Shown piece after piece: positions 1-8,398 of a stretch of 64,000 bases of DNA; position 1 is the first letter of the stretch; each line of letters opens with the position of its first letter. Under the pieces are notes generated by a model. It ran no database searches. It saw only the letters and a program-made list of their open reading frames with translations, and was not told the origin of the DNA. Origin of the DNA: an uncultured Bacteroidales bacterium (GTDB lineage: Bacteria; Bacteroidota; Bacteroidia; Bacteroidales; WCHB1-69); NCBI GenBank assembly GCA_900315245.1, contig OMYJ01000010.1, positions 1-64,000 on the forward strand, given 5' to 3'. The translations under genes were made by a program, and so were the position numbers.

Positions 1-708
1 ATAGCCGAAGGCGATGTGGAGATTCTGTTGGAGTATGGGGCAGACAACCAGCGGGTGAAGACGGTGTTCAAGCGGGACGGTGTTGTGGAGTACACCCGCC
101 ACTACATTAGCGCCAATTACGAAAAGGAGGTGGATGCAGCAGGAGTGACCACCCATTACAACTACGTTTACGGAGTGACCGGCCTCGCCGCCATCTGTGT
201 GCACCGCAACGGTGTGGATAGTATGTACTATGTGCATCCCGACCGCCTCGGCAGCTACACACACATCACCGACAGCAGCCGGCGGGTGATACGTGCGTTG
301 CACTTCGACCCGTGGGGGAATGTGAAAAGCGATGCTAATTGGAAGATGTTCGATACCACCACGCTGTCCGGCAGCTTGGCGGGAACTTTCCGTTTTTCCC
401 GTGGCTTCACCGGCCACGAGCACTATGCCGACCTGAAAATCATCAACATGAACGGCCGCTTGTACGATCCCGTAATTGCCCGCTTCTTCTCCCCCGACAA
501 CTTCGTGCAGGCCCCGGAGTTCACACAGAGCTACAACCGGTATTCCTACTGTCTGAACAATCCGTTGCAGTGGGTGAGGGCGTGTTCACCAGTGACGGTG
601 AAATGCGCTACTACTACGCCGACGGACGGATATCGAACCTCAAGCTGCCGCAGGTGTTCATTGACTGGGGGAATCCCGTGGATTTCACTTTTTCTTCCTC
701 TCCCCTGA
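1..708 (+). CDS. Rhs repeat-associated core protein, 3' part (5' end outside window)
   Basis: The reading frame is already open at base 1, so the start lies upstream of the window. The visible part ends in the Rhs-associated core: an HPDRLGS motif followed by GRLYDPVIARFFSPDNF and SYNRYSYCLNNPL. Rhs proteins are large YD-repeat shells that carry a variable C-terminal toxin and take part in contact-dependent competition. Just after NNPLQWV (about base 572) this frame becomes unlike any Rhs protein and stops at 708, while the +3 frame continues with plausible coding sequence to 1217. A one-base shift at the core/tip junction, either real or an assembly error, would explain this. The core assignment is certain; the state of the junction is not. 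Confidence 0.85.
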   Translation: MAEGDVEILLEYGADNQRVKTVFKRDGVVEYTRHYISANYEKEVDAAGVTTHYNYVYGVTGLAAICVHRNGVDSMYYVHPDRLGSYTHITDSSRRVIRALHFDPWGNVKSDANWKMFDTTTLSGSLAGTFRFSRGFTGHEHYADLKIINMNGRLYDPVIARFFSPDNFVQAPEFTQSYNRYSYCLNNPLQWVRACSPVTVKCATTTPTDGYRTSSCRRCSLTGGIPWISLFLPLP

Positions 709-1217
709 AAGGTGCGGGCTTCTACCGGATAGGCGACCCCTCCGAGCAGACGGGCAGCTTCTCCAGCAACTTCCAGAATGTCGCCCCCATCAATCCAGGG
801 TATATCAACGGGCTGAACGGTTTTTCCTTGTCCATTGGTGCAAAAAACAATCTTTTCGATGCAGTTGTGAGGTACAATTTCTCTGATAGTCAAAGGTGGT
901 ACCAATTTAGAAAATTGGGCAAGGAGAGTAAAATTCGAATTGAAAAAACATTGGGACGTGTTGGTTCAAAATATTTGAAAATGAGCAAAATGTTGGGAGG
1001 AGCAGCGTCAGTTACTTCTACAGTTATAGAAATTACGAATTACGGGATTTATACAACAACTAATGGGTTTGATTGGATGGTTACTACGAAATTTGGAATG
1101 GATTTGATTATGACTGGTGTAGGACTTCTTGGCCCTGTTGGACTCATCGTTTCAACCTCTTATTTCATTTTGGATGTAACAACTGACGGATTTGGAGGAT
1201 TTGGAAAAATGTATTAA
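561..1217 (+). CDS. Variable C-terminal tip of the Rhs protein (candidate toxin domain), +3 frame
   Basis: This frame continues from the Rhs core after an apparent frameshift at about 555-590. It has no convincing start of its own, so it is best read as the C-terminal tip. From about base 830 the DNA is clearly more AT-rich than the core, as is usual for exchangeable Rhs tips. The last 90 or so residues contain a Lys/Arg-rich stretch, then two hydrophobic segments rich in Gly (around MLGGAASVTSTVIEI and GVGLLGPVGLIVSTSYFIL). I do not recognise a named toxin family. The hydrophobic end would fit a membrane-active toxin, but that is inference. A candidate membrane immunity gene follows 11 nt later. 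Confidence 0.55.
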   Translation, partial: SVAVGEGVFTSDGEMRYYYADGRISNLKLPQVFIDWGNPVDFTFSSSPLKGAGFYRIGDPSEQTGSFSSNFQNVAPINPGYINGLNGFSLSIGAKNNLFDAVVRYNFSDSQRWYQFRKLGKESKIRIEKTLGRVGSKYLKMSKMLGGAASVTSTVIEITNYGIYTTTNGFDWMVTTKFGMDLIMTGVGLLGPVGLIVSTSYFILDVTTDGFGGFGKMY

Positions 1218-1228
1218 TAGTTTGCGTC

Positions 1229-1684
1229 ATGAAAAAAAATAGTGATAATACTTTTTTATGCTTTCTTGCAAAAATCTATTTTCGAATAGAATCGTATGAT
1301 AATTTCAATTATTCTGTTCCTCCATGGACAACCTTGTTCATGATTATTGGATTGATAGGCTGTTTTTTTACACTACCGTTAGTCTTGTATAAGTATTTAT
1401 CTGATTGGCAAATTACTTGGCTAAACGCAAATGATGTGATAATCTGTCTGCTTTGCTTTTGGGGAGCTGTTGTGGCCATATCCATAGCTTTATCAATATT
1501 ATTAGTGATTAAAAGCGGAAAATACTACAAAAGAATGGAATCTTATGCAGGTAACGATTTTCTAAAGCAATTGGAAGAAACCAGAACACAAAGGTCCTTT
1601 ATTTTAGAAGTGGTTGTTTTTATGAATTTGTTTTTTGCTCCAATTTTTATTAATACATTTAGTATCATATATTTATGCGAGTGA
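1229..1684 (+). CDS. Small membrane protein, candidate immunity protein for the Rhs tip
   Basis: A 151-residue protein with three strongly hydrophobic segments (about residues 34-56, 70-95 and 125-148) and charged loops. It starts 11 nt after the Rhs tip stop and has the same AT-rich composition as the tip. In Rhs loci the gene directly after the tip is normally the cognate immunity gene, and immunity proteins against membrane-acting toxins are often polytopic membrane proteins. No sequence family is recognised; the role is inferred from position and topology. Confidence 0.6.
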   Translation: MKKNSDNTFLCFLAKIYFRIESYDNFNYSVPPWTTLFMIIGLIGCFFTLPLVLYKYLSDWQITWLNANDVIICLLCFWGAVVAISIALSILLVIKSGKYYKRMESYAGNDFLKQLEETRTQRSFILEVVVFMNLFFAPIFINTFSIIYLCE

Positions 1685-1744
1685 TAAATTCCAAACCAAT
1701 ACTGTATTAAACATGGATGCACAAGAAAAAAATATTCGTTTTTC

Positions 1745-1870
1745 ATGGTGGTTGAAGAGGCTCAGCAGAGCATACCAATGGTTCTCGTTATGGCTATTGC
1801 CATCATACATACTATGATAATTATTGCTTTCTTTATGCTGTCGTTATTAATTAATGCGAAAGTCTTATAA
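1745..1870 (+). CDS. Possible 41-residue single-span membrane peptide
   Basis: A short frame that is mostly one hydrophobic helix (from about MVLVMAIAIIH to the end). Another frame opens at 1713 (MDAQEKNIRF) and would join this one by a one-base shift in the T run at 1739-1743, which would give a protein of about 52 residues. It lies between the candidate immunity gene and the displaced Rhs fragment, in similar AT-rich DNA. It may be the end of a broken membrane gene. Evidence for expression is weak. Confidence 0.25.
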   Translation: MVVEEAQQSIPMVLVMAIAIIHTMIIIAFFMLSLLINAKVL

Positions 1871-1875
1871 AGGAA

Positions 1876-2037
1876 ATGAATAAAGTTGTTAGAAATCACA
1901 TACACGGCTTCACCGGCCACGAGCACTACGCCGACCTGAAAATCATCAACATGAACGGCAGACTCTATGACCCCGTAATCGCCCGCTTCTTCTCCCCCGA
2001 CAACTTCGTGCAGGCACCGGAGTTCACACAAAATTAG
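1876..2037 (+). pseudogene. Displaced Rhs core fragment (orphan Rhs junction)
   Basis: A 53-residue frame (ATG 1876) whose bases 1906-2031 repeat 403-528 of the upstream Rhs core with only a handful of mostly silent differences. It encodes the same GRLYDPVIARFFSPDNF block and stops right after the EFTQ position. Such orphan core copies are the classic scar of tip replacement: a new tip and immunity gene recombine into the locus and the old core end is pushed downstream. Here the old tip has been lost. It is unlikely to be functional as a protein but could serve as a recombination site. Confidence 0.75.
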
Positions 2038-2069
2038 TAAATCAATCACAATAATAAAAGTCAATCATT

Positions 2070-2858
2070 ATGAAAAAAATCATTGCATTACTTTTGGGAA
2101 CAGCTGTTTTTTTGATGGTTGCTTGCAACAAGCCCGACGGTCCCCTCACGGATGTGGACGGCAACCAATACAGCACCGTAAAAATCGGAGACCAAGTCTG
2201 GATGAGCCAGGACCTTAAGGTCACACACCTCCCTGACGGTTCGGATCTGAGTACATACGACATTCTTCTTAAAAAACCCGCGTATTTAACCTTTTCCGGC
2301 AAAGTGTATTACAACGCCGCCGCCGCGCAAAACGGCACTTTAGAGACCGGCACGACCACGCAAGGAATATGCCCCGACGGTTGGCACCTGCCCACCTCAA
2401 AAGAGTGGCAGACACTCGTCAGCTATCTTGCCAACCATCCCTCCCTTTGGGACACTTCCGGTTCAGTCAGCAAGGCATTGGCCGACAAAAGCTGGCGTGT
2501 CGAAGGCGTGAATTTGGGCAACGAGCCCGAACATTTCAACCAAACAGGTTTCTCCGCTCTTCCTACGGGCTTTGTCCATGACTATCCACTACATGCCGGT
2601 GGCCTATGGGAACATTGGAAAGAACACGAGAGTGCCATCTATTGGTGTGCCGACTTCAACAGCGATTATCCGAAACCGGCGCCGGTCATTGATACTGCCA
2701 ACATTAGTCCGGATCCGTATCCTGCGTGGAATTATGGCTGGCCCGACTCTCTTTACCCGCAACCCTATATTTTCGAGATGAGTATCCATTCTGACCCTTC
2801 AATCAGTTCGTTGGCGGATCTCCATTTTTGTGCCGTGAGGTGTGTGAAAAATAAGTAG
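2070..2858 (+). CDS. FISUMP-domain lipoprotein
   Basis: 262 residues. The N-terminus is a lipoprotein signal ending in the lipobox MVAC, with Cys19 as the expected lipidated residue. The body matches the Fibrobacter succinogenes major paralogous domain: DVDGNQYSTVKIGDQVWM at the start, CPDGWHLPTSKEWQTL in the middle and a final AVRCVK. Members are surface or periplasmic lipoproteins of unknown function with a C-type-lectin-like fold. The ATG follows directly after the Rhs relic region; a perfect hairpin begins at the stop codon. A second, divergent FISUMP-like lipoprotein lies at 38402. Confidence 0.85.
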   Translation: MKKIIALLLGTAVFLMVACNKPDGPLTDVDGNQYSTVKIGDQVWMSQDLKVTHLPDGSDLSTYDILLKKPAYLTFSGKVYYNAAAAQNGTLETGTTTQGICPDGWHLPTSKEWQTLVSYLANHPSLWDTSGSVSKALADKSWRVEGVNLGNEPEHFNQTGFSALPTGFVHDYPLHAGGLWEHWKEHESAIYWCADFNSDYPKPAPVIDTANISPDPYPAWNYGWPDSLYPQPYIFEMSIHSDPSISSLADLHFCAVRCVKNK

Positions 2859-2882
2859 GGGCGAATAATCATTCGCCCCTAC
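2855..2882. repeat. Palindromic intergenic hairpin, GTAGGGGCG type
   Basis: Perfect 12-bp stem (GTAGGGGCGAAT and its complement) with a 4-nt AATC loop, between two convergent genes. There is no T-tract. It shares the GTAGGG...CCCTAC ends with hairpins at 10149 and 27737, so it belongs to a dispersed repeat family and may also act as a two-way terminator. Confidence 0.7.
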
Positions 2883-2908
2883 GGCAACGTCTGGCGCAAC
2901 CGCAACGA

Positions 2909-4696
2909 TTAGTCTAATTTCAGCACGGCGAGGAAGGCCGATTGCGGCACCTCCACGTTGCCGATTTGACGCATACGCTTCTTACCCTTCTTCTGCTTCT
3001 CCAACAGTTTGCGCTTACGGGTGATGTCGCCGCCGTAGCACTTGGCCGTCACGTCCTTGCGCACCTGCTTGACGGTCTCGCGGGCGATGATTTTGGTGCC
3101 GATGGCCGCCTGGATGGCGATGTCGAACTGCTGGCGCGGAATCAACTCCTTGAGCTTCTCGCAGATACGACGACCGAACGGATAGGCGTTATCGACGTGA
3201 ATCAAAGCAGACAAGGCATCCACGGAATCGCCATTGAGCAGAATGTCCAACTTGACGAGATGCGCGGGCTTGTAGTCGGTGATATGGTAGTCGAAGGAGG
3301 CGTAACCCTTGGAGATGCTCTTCAGCTTGTCGTAGAAATCAAAAACGATTTCGCCGAGGGGCAGATCGAAGGTCAACTCCACACGGTTGGCGGCCACATA
3401 CATTTGATTGATCAACGTGCCGCGCTTGTCGATGCAGAGCTTGATGACCGGCCCGATGTAATCGTCCTTGGTGATGATCTGGGCACGGATATAAGGTTCT
3501 TCCACATGGTCGATTTCGTTGGGCGCGGGCATCCCCGACGGGTTATAAACGTCCAACCATTGTTTCTTGGTGGTCAGAACCTTATACGAGACGTTCGGTA
3601 CCGTGGCTATGACATCTTGGTCGAACTCGCGGTCCAGACGCTCTTGGATGATTTCCATGTGCAACAGTCCGAGGAAGCCGCAACGGAAGCCGAAGCCCAA
3701 GGCCAATGATGACTCGGGAACGAAGGTCAGGGAAGCATCGTTGAGCTGCAGCTTTTCGAGAGAGGCACGCAACTCCTCGTATTGGTCGGCCTCGGTGGGG
3801 TAGATACCGGCAAACAGCATCGGTTTCACCTCCTGGAAGCCCTCGATGGCGGTTCCGCAAGGGTTTTCGACATGCGTGATGGTATCGCCGACCTTCACCT
3901 CCGTGGAGGTCTTGATGCCGGTGATGAGGTAACCCACGTCGCCGGCGGAAAGCACATCTTTGGGCACACGGTCCATCTTGAGAATGCCGATTTCATCGGC
4001 ATCATATTCGTGATTGGTGGAGAAGAACTTCACCAACTCGTGCGTGCGGATAGTGCCGTTGAAGATGCGGAAGTAGGCGATGATGCCACGGAAGGAGTTG
4101 AAGATGGAGTCGAAGATCAACGCCTGCAGCGGTGCTTCGGGATCACCCTTGGGCGCGGGGATGCGCTCGATGATGGCCTCCAAAATCTGCTCCACGCCTT
4201 GCCCAGTCTTACCGCTCGCCTCGATGATGTCCTCGACATCACAGCCAATCAAATCCACAATCTGGTCCTTGACCTCTTCGGGCATGGCGGCGGGCATGTC
4301 CATCTTGTTAATGACGGGGATGATCTCCAAATCGTTGTCGATGGCCTGATAGAGGTTGGAAATGGTCTGTGCCTGAACGCCTTGCGTGGCATCCACGAGC
4401 AGCAACGCGCCCTCGCACGCGGCGATGGAACGGGAAACCTCGTAGGAGAAATCCACGTGGCCTGGAGTGTCGATCAGGTTGAGAATGTATTTCTCGCCCT
4501 TGTACATGTAATCCATCTGGATGGCGTGGCTCTTGATGGTGATGCCGCGCTCACGCTCCAAGTCCATGTCGTCAAGCACCTGGTTTTGGAAGTCACGGTC
4601 ATTCACCGTTTTGGTGAATTGCAACAAACGGTCGGCCAAAGTGCTCTTCCCGTGGTCGATGTGGGCGATGATGCAGAAGTTCCGGATATGGTTCAT
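2909..4696 (-). CDS. lepA: Elongation factor 4 (translation factor LepA)
   Basis: 595 residues, the normal family length. GTPase motifs are intact: AHIDHGKST (11-19), DTPGH (76-80), NKMD (130-133). The family-specific basic C-terminus [19 protein letters not shown] is present. LepA is a ribosomal GTPase that assists translation under stress and ribosome biogenesis. The gene lies 59 nt downstream of ribBA on the same strand with no visible promoter between them, so the two may be co-transcribed. The start at 4696 is supported by the universal [20 protein letters not shown]-terminus. Instead of a Shine-Dalgarno site, the leader carries four 7-bp AATAACC-type repeats ending 6 nt before the ATG. 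Confidence 0.97.
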   Translation of the reverse strand: MNHIRNFCIIAHIDHGKSTLADRLLQFTKTVNDRDFQNQVLDDMDLERERGITIKSHAIQMDYMYKGEKYILNLIDTPGHVDFSYEVSRSIAACEGALLLVDATQGVQAQTISNLYQAIDNDLEIIPVINKMDMPAAMPEEVKDQIVDLIGCDVEDIIEASGKTGQGVEQILEAIIERIPAPKGDPEAPLQALIFDSIFNSFRGIIAYFRIFNGTIRTHELVKFFSTNHEYDADEIGILKMDRVPKDVLSAGDVGYLITGIKTSTEVKVGDTITHVENPCGTAIEGFQEVKPMLFAGIYPTEADQYEELRASLEKLQLNDASLTFVPESSLALGFGFRCGFLGLLHMEIIQERLDREFDQDVIATVPNVSYKVLTTKKQWLDVYNPSGMPAPNEIDHVEEPYIRAQIITKDDYIGPVIKLCIDKRGTLINQMYVAANRVELTFDLPLGEIVFDFYDKLKSISKGYASFDYHITDYKPAHLVKLDILLNGDSVDALSALIHVDNAYPFGRRICEKLKELIPRQQFDIAIQAAIGTKIIARETVKQVRKDVTAKCYGGDITRKRKLLEKQKKGKKRMRQIGNVEVPQSAFLAVLKLD

Positions 4697-4702
4697 TATA
4701 AT

Positions 4703-4760
4703 GGTTATGGGTTATTGGTTATAGGTTATTGAAGCCAATAGCCAATAGCTAAAAGCTAAA
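4703..4760. repeat. Two adjacent 7-bp tandem arrays in the ribBA-lepA gap
   Basis: Array 1 is GGTTATG, GGTTATT, GGTTATA, GGTTATT (4703-4730), just upstream of the lepA ATG (it reads as AATAACC-type on the lepA strand). Array 2 is AGCCAAT twice and AGCTAAA twice (4733-4760) and runs over the ribBA stop codon. Both have a strict 7-bp period although the units differ. Confidence 0.9.
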
Positions 4761-5967
4761 GGCCAAGTTTGTGTCCCATCTTCACCTGTTTGGTTTTCAG
4801 ATAATTCTCGTTGATTTTGTTGGGTTTGACGATGATGGGGAGGGTTTCGGAAATGGTGATGCCGTGTGCGGAGAGACCGACGCGTTTGGCAGGGTTATTG
4901 GTGATGAGGCGGACGTTGGTGGCTTTGAGGTCGCGGAGAATTTGCGCCCCCACGCCGTAGTCGCGCTCGTCGGCCTTGAAGCCGAGTTCGAGGTTGGCCT
5001 CCACGGTGTCGCGGCCGAGTTCCTGCAGGTGGTAGGCCCTCAGCTTGTTGATGAGTCCGATGCCACGGCCTTCCTGACTCATGTAGAGCACCAGGCCTTT
5101 GCCCTCCTTATCGACCATCTCCATGGCGCGGTGCAGCTGCTCGCCGCAGTCGCACTTGCAGGATCCGAAGATGTCGCCGGTGGCGCAGGATGAGTGTACG
5201 CGCACCATCACCGGCTCGCCGTCCTCCCAGTCGCCTTTCTTGAGAGCGAGATGGGTGGCACCGTTGTTGAGCTGCGTGTAGGCGATCAGACGGAAATCAC
5301 CCCATTGCGTCGGCAAGTTGACCTCTTGCTCGCGGCGGATAAGGGTTTCCTTTTCCAAACGGTAGGCAATCAGCTTTTCGATGCTGGTGATTGTAATCCC
5401 GTATTGTTCAGCCACTTCCAGTAGCTCGGGCAGACGTGCCATCGTGCCGTCAGGGTTGATGATTTCGATGAGGGCACCCACAGGTTCCATGCCTGCGAGC
5501 TTCAGCAGATCGACGGTGCCTTCGGTGTGGCCGGCGCGGACGAGCACGCCGCCGTCACGGGCGCGCAACGGGTTCACGTGTCCCGGGCGACCGAAGTCGG
5601 TGGCCTTCATCGTCTTATCCGCCAATGCGTTGATGGATGCGGCGCGGTCGTGCATGGAGACACCCGTTGTGCAGCCGTGACCCAAAAGGTCAACGGTGAT
5701 GGTGAAAGGGGTCTCGTGTATGGAGGTGTTGTTGGAAACCTGCATTTCGAGGTCCAGTTCGCGGCAGCGTTCGGCGGTCATGGGCACGCAGAGCACGCCA
5801 CGGCCGCGTGAAAGCATGAAGTTCACCTTGTCGGCATCTATATGTTGGGCGGCGATGATGAAATCGCCCTCATTCTCACGTTCTTCGTCATCCACCAGAA
5901 TGACGAATTTTCCGGCTTTCAAATCCTCAATGGCCTGTTCAATTGATTGTAATTTAGATTCTTGCAT
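4756..5967 (-). CDS. ribBA: Bifunctional 3,4-dihydroxy-2-butanone-4-phosphate synthase / GTP cyclohydrolase II
   Basis: 403 residues from the chosen start. The N-terminal half is the RibB domain with [11 protein letters not shown] (residues 26-36) and [10 protein letters not shown]. The C-terminal half is GTP cyclohydrolase II with the zinc-ligand cluster [15 protein letters not shown] and QEGRGIGL. It makes the two first precursors of riboflavin, from ribulose 5-phosphate and GTP. The upstream in-frame codon at 6018 is rejected as start because a promoter -7 box (TATCTTTG, bases 5996-6003 on the minus strand) lies between the two, so transcription would begin downstream of 6018. No riboswitch is evident in the short leader. 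Confidence 0.96.
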   Translation of the reverse strand: MQESKLQSIEQAIEDLKAGKFVILVDDEERENEGDFIIAAQHIDADKVNFMLSRGRGVLCVPMTAERCRELDLEMQVSNNTSIHETPFTITVDLLGHGCTTGVSMHDRAASINALADKTMKATDFGRPGHVNPLRARDGGVLVRAGHTEGTVDLLKLAGMEPVGALIEIINPDGTMARLPELLEVAEQYGITITSIEKLIAYRLEKETLIRREQEVNLPTQWGDFRLIAYTQLNNGATHLALKKGDWEDGEPVMVRVHSSCATGDIFGSCKCDCGEQLHRAMEMVDKEGKGLVLYMSQEGRGIGLINKLRAYHLQELGRDTVEANLELGFKADERDYGVGAQILRDLKATNVRLITNNPAKRVGLSAHGITISETLPIIVKPNKINENYLKTKQVKMGHKLGL

Positions 5968-5995
5968 ATCTAATATCGCTATTTTCAGAAATTTG

Positions 5996-6003
5996 CAAAG
6001 ATA
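5996..6003 (-). promoter_or_regulatory. Promoter -7 box for ribBA
   Basis: The minus strand reads TATCTTTG, a perfect TAnnTTTG Bacteroidetes -7 element, 28 nt before the ribBA ATG at 5967. It is divergent from the promoter of the radical-SAM gene. Confidence 0.75.
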
Positions 6004-6030
6004 CGATTTTTTTTGCAACCTAAAATATTA

Positions 6031-6038
6031 TACCTTTG
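6031..6038 (+). promoter_or_regulatory. Promoter -7 box for the radical-SAM gene
   Basis: TACCTTTG fits TAnnTTTG; a TTG at 6013-6015 is a possible, closely spaced -33 element. The leader to the ATG at 6125 holds imperfect 7-bp units of the AACAGCC/CAAAGCC kind (6046-6080). Confidence 0.65.
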
Positions 6039-6124
6039 CCAAGGTTTAGCAGCCAAAGGCTAACAGCCCAAAGCCAATAGTCAAATTATTGAAAAACAGT
6101 AAAATATAAAATTCCATCCAGCGT

Positions 6125-7414
6125 ATGTTGACGGAAAGGACATTGGAGAAGTTGCGCATTCTGGCGGAGTCGGCGAAGTACGATGTGTCGTGCTCGTCGT
6201 CGGGCACTGTGCGCGGCGGCAAGAAGGGGATGGTGGGCAACACCGTGGGCGGCGTCGGCATCTGCCATTCCTTTGCGGACGACGGTCGTTGCATCTCTCT
6301 TCTCAAGGTGATGCTGACCAACCACTGCATGTTCGACTGCGCCTACTGCGTCAACCGCCGCAGCAACGACATCAAGCGCGCCACGCTCTCCGTGTCGGAG
6401 ATTGAGACGATCACGATGGAGTTCTACCGCCGCAATTACATTGAGGGATTGTTCCTGTCGAGTGGGGTGGTGCGGAACCCCGACTACACGATGGAGCGGC
6501 TCACCGCCATTGTTCGCGACCTACGGCTTATCCACCGCTTCAACGGCTACATCCACCTGAAGGCCATTCCCGGTGCCTCGCAGGAGTTGCTCAATGAGGC
6601 CGGCCGCTACGCCGACCGTATGAGCGTGAACATTGAGATCCCCAAGGAAGAGTCTCTGAAGATGTTGGCTCCGGAGAAGGACCACCGAAGCGTTTTCCAG
6701 CCGATGAATCTCATCCAGCAGGGTGTGCTCGAAAACAAGGAAGACCGCAAGCACTACCGTCACGTGCCCCGGTTCGTGCCCGCCGGACAATCGACCCAGA
6801 TGATCGTGGGCGCGACCAAGGACTCCGACCGCGACATCCTTAACATGTCGTCGATGCTTTACGGCCAGCCCTCGATGCGCCGCGTCTATTACTCCGGCTA
6901 CGTGAGCGTCAACACGTTCGACTCGCGCCTGCCGGTACTGAAGCAGCCGCCGCTCGTTCGCGAGAACCGCCTCTACCAGGCCGACTGGCTGCTGCGCTTT
7001 TACCATTTCAAAGTGGATGAAATCGTCGATGACCTGCATCCGAACCTCGACTTAGAGATAGACCCGAAGTTGGCCTGGGCGTTGCGACACCCCGAAGCCT
7101 TCCCGGTGGATATCAACACGGCAGACTACGAGATGTTGCTTCGTGTGCCCGGACTCGGTGCCAAGTCGGCGTGGCTCATCGTCAACTCCCGCCGCTTCAA
7201 CCGCCTCACCACCTTCGACCTCAAGAAGATGGGCGTGGTCATGAAAAAGGCGAAGTACTTCATCACCTGTCACGAGCTCGGCGCCTCCAACCTGCAGCCT
7301 CTCCTCGGCATCAACGAGCTGACGCCCGAACGACTGCGGCCGCTGCTGGTCTCCAAGGCGGAGCAGAAACTCGCCGCCGCGGAGAAGCAGCTGTCGTTGA
7401 ACTTTGAACCTTGA
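6125..7414 (+). CDS. Putative DNA modification/repair radical SAM protein with C-terminal helix-hairpin-helix
   Basis: 429 residues. It matches the family annotated as putative DNA modification/repair radical SAM protein (TIGR03916 type): an N-terminal block ending VGGVGICHSFADDGRC, then the radical-SAM cluster motif C68-x3-C72-x2-C75, and a C-terminal helix-hairpin-helix stretch (INTADYEMLLRVPGLGAKSA) of the DNA-binding kind. The reaction is unknown. Its usual neighbour is a DUF4130 protein, which here lies about 3.2 kb downstream (10625) behind inserted genes. The last codons and the stop are part of a TTGAACT tandem array. Confidence 0.88.
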   Translation: MLTERTLEKLRILAESAKYDVSCSSSGTVRGGKKGMVGNTVGGVGICHSFADDGRCISLLKVMLTNHCMFDCAYCVNRRSNDIKRATLSVSEIETITMEFYRRNYIEGLFLSSGVVRNPDYTMERLTAIVRDLRLIHRFNGYIHLKAIPGASQELLNEAGRYADRMSVNIEIPKEESLKMLAPEKDHRSVFQPMNLIQQGVLENKEDRKHYRHVPRFVPAGQSTQMIVGATKDSDRDILNMSSMLYGQPSMRRVYYSGYVSVNTFDSRLPVLKQPPLVRENRLYQADWLLRFYHFKVDEIVDDLHPNLDLEIDPKLAWALRHPEAFPVDINTADYEMLLRVPGLGAKSAWLIVNSRRFNRLTTFDLKKMGVVMKKAKYFITCHELGASNLQPLLGINELTPERLRPLLVSKAEQKLAAAEKQLSLNFEP

Positions 7415-7445
7415 ATTTTGAACTTTGAACTTTGAACTTTGAACT
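7397..7445. repeat. 7-bp tandem array TTGAACT x7 across a stop codon
   Basis: Seven units (five exact TTGAACT, one TTGAACC, one TTGAATT). The first units encode the last residues (LNFEP) of the radical-SAM protein and contain its stop, so array growth has been tolerated at the 3' end of the gene. Confidence 0.95.
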
Positions 7446-7478
7446 TTGACCAGGGAGACGGGCATATAGAAAAAGTTG

Positions 7479-7486
7479 TATCTTTG
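7479..7486 (+). promoter_or_regulatory. Promoter -7 box for the mntA/hepT pair
   Basis: TATCTTTG followed by GC, 24 nt before the ATG at 7511; no clear -33 TTG at the usual distance. Its position excludes the earlier in-frame TTG at 7439 as start. Confidence 0.65.
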
Positions 7487-7510
7487 CGGGTTGAAAAAAA
7501 CATTCTGATT

Positions 7511-7807
7511 ATGAGTACTGAAATGATGTCGAACATGTTAGCGGAGTATTTCAAGACAAAACCAGTTTTGAAAGCTTGGCTGTTTGGTTCCTTCGCCCGC
7601 GGAGAGGAAACATCCCAAAGCGATGTGGATATCCTCATTGTTTTGGACCACTCCCAGACAGTAGGAATGGATTTTTTCGGTATGTATGAGGAATTAAAGG
7701 AACTTTTAGGCCGGAATGTGGATTTAGTGACAGAGCGGTCGTTGGCCCCTTTTGCCCGAAAAAGTGTAGAACAAGATAGAAAATTGGTTTATGAGAGAAC
7801 CGCGTAG
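7511..7807 (+). CDS. mntA: MntA-type nucleotidyltransferase antitoxin
   Basis: 98 residues. The minimal nucleotidyltransferase signature is complete: G26-S27 followed by D38-x-D40 (GSFARGEETSQSDVD), with D71 as probable third metal ligand. In characterised MntA/HepT pairs the MNT protein AMPylates and so neutralises the HEPN toxin. The gene overlaps the downstream hepT by 17 nt, which indicates coupled translation. It lies in the segment inserted between the radical-SAM gene and its DUF4130 partner. Confidence 0.85.
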   Translation: MSTEMMSNMLAEYFKTKPVLKAWLFGSFARGEETSQSDVDILIVLDHSQTVGMDFFGMYEELKELLGRNVDLVTERSLAPFARKSVEQDRKLVYERTA

Positions 7808-8168
7808 AGACAAGGAAAGACTGGAACATATTCTTGCGGCCATAGAACGGGTGAACCGTTATATAACAGACAAGACATATCAGGATCTTGTGGATGATGA
7901 TATGATGTATTATGCTGTGGTTAAGAATATTGAGATAATTGGCGAAGCAGCCAACATGCTCACCACTGAGTTTCAGGAAGCGCACCCAAACACTCCATGG
8001 AAAAAGGTAAAAGGTATGCGCAATTACATAGTCCATGAGTATTTCCAAATTGATGACATAGTAGTTTGGGAGGTCGCTACGAAGAGTCTTGTTGAACTAA
8101 AAGAACAGATTTCCCGATATTTGGAGGAGACCGATTGGGATGAGTGGAAAGAAAAAGAATTAGATTAA
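7791..8168 (+). CDS. hepT: HepT-type HEPN ribonuclease toxin
   Basis: 125 residues, mostly helical. The HEPN catalytic motif is present as R77-NYIV-H82 followed by E-Y84, which is the RX4HXY form that HepT toxins use and whose tyrosine is the AMPylation target. HEPN toxins of this group cleave RNA, including tRNA. It pairs with the overlapping mntA. Family DUF86/HepT is the confident assignment; the RNA target is unknown here. Confidence 0.87.
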   Translation: MREPRRDKERLEHILAAIERVNRYITDKTYQDLVDDDMMYYAVVKNIEIIGEAANMLTTEFQEAHPNTPWKKVKGMRNYIVHEYFQIDDIVVWEVATKSLVELKEQISRYLEETDWDEWKEKELD

Positions 8169-8349
8169 ACAGAAATCATAGTACTTTTGTACCCGAGACT
8201 GTTGAAAAAAATAAAGGGGACTTCTAATTATTTCTTCCTGATTAACAGCTTTTTATGAGCTAAAATCCGCTGAAAACAACACCCAAAATCCCCGTTTCGG
8301 TCAACTTGCGACAGATGAACTTTTTATGGTGAAAATTTCTCGCAACCCA

Positions 8350-8379
8350 TTGTCATTCAAAGAATTATTTGTATATTTG
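8350..8379 (+). promoter_or_regulatory. Promoter of the IS5-type transposase remnant
   Basis: TTG at 8350-8352 and TATATTTG at 8372-8379 with 19 nt between, close to the Bacteroidetes consensus. AAAGGA follows 3 nt before the ATG at 8399. Confidence 0.65.
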
Positions 8380-8398
8380 CCGCAAATTAGAAAGGACA

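Noticed and set aside
3782..4732. 316-residue plus-strand frame over lepA
   Set aside because: Shadow of lepA on the opposite strand.
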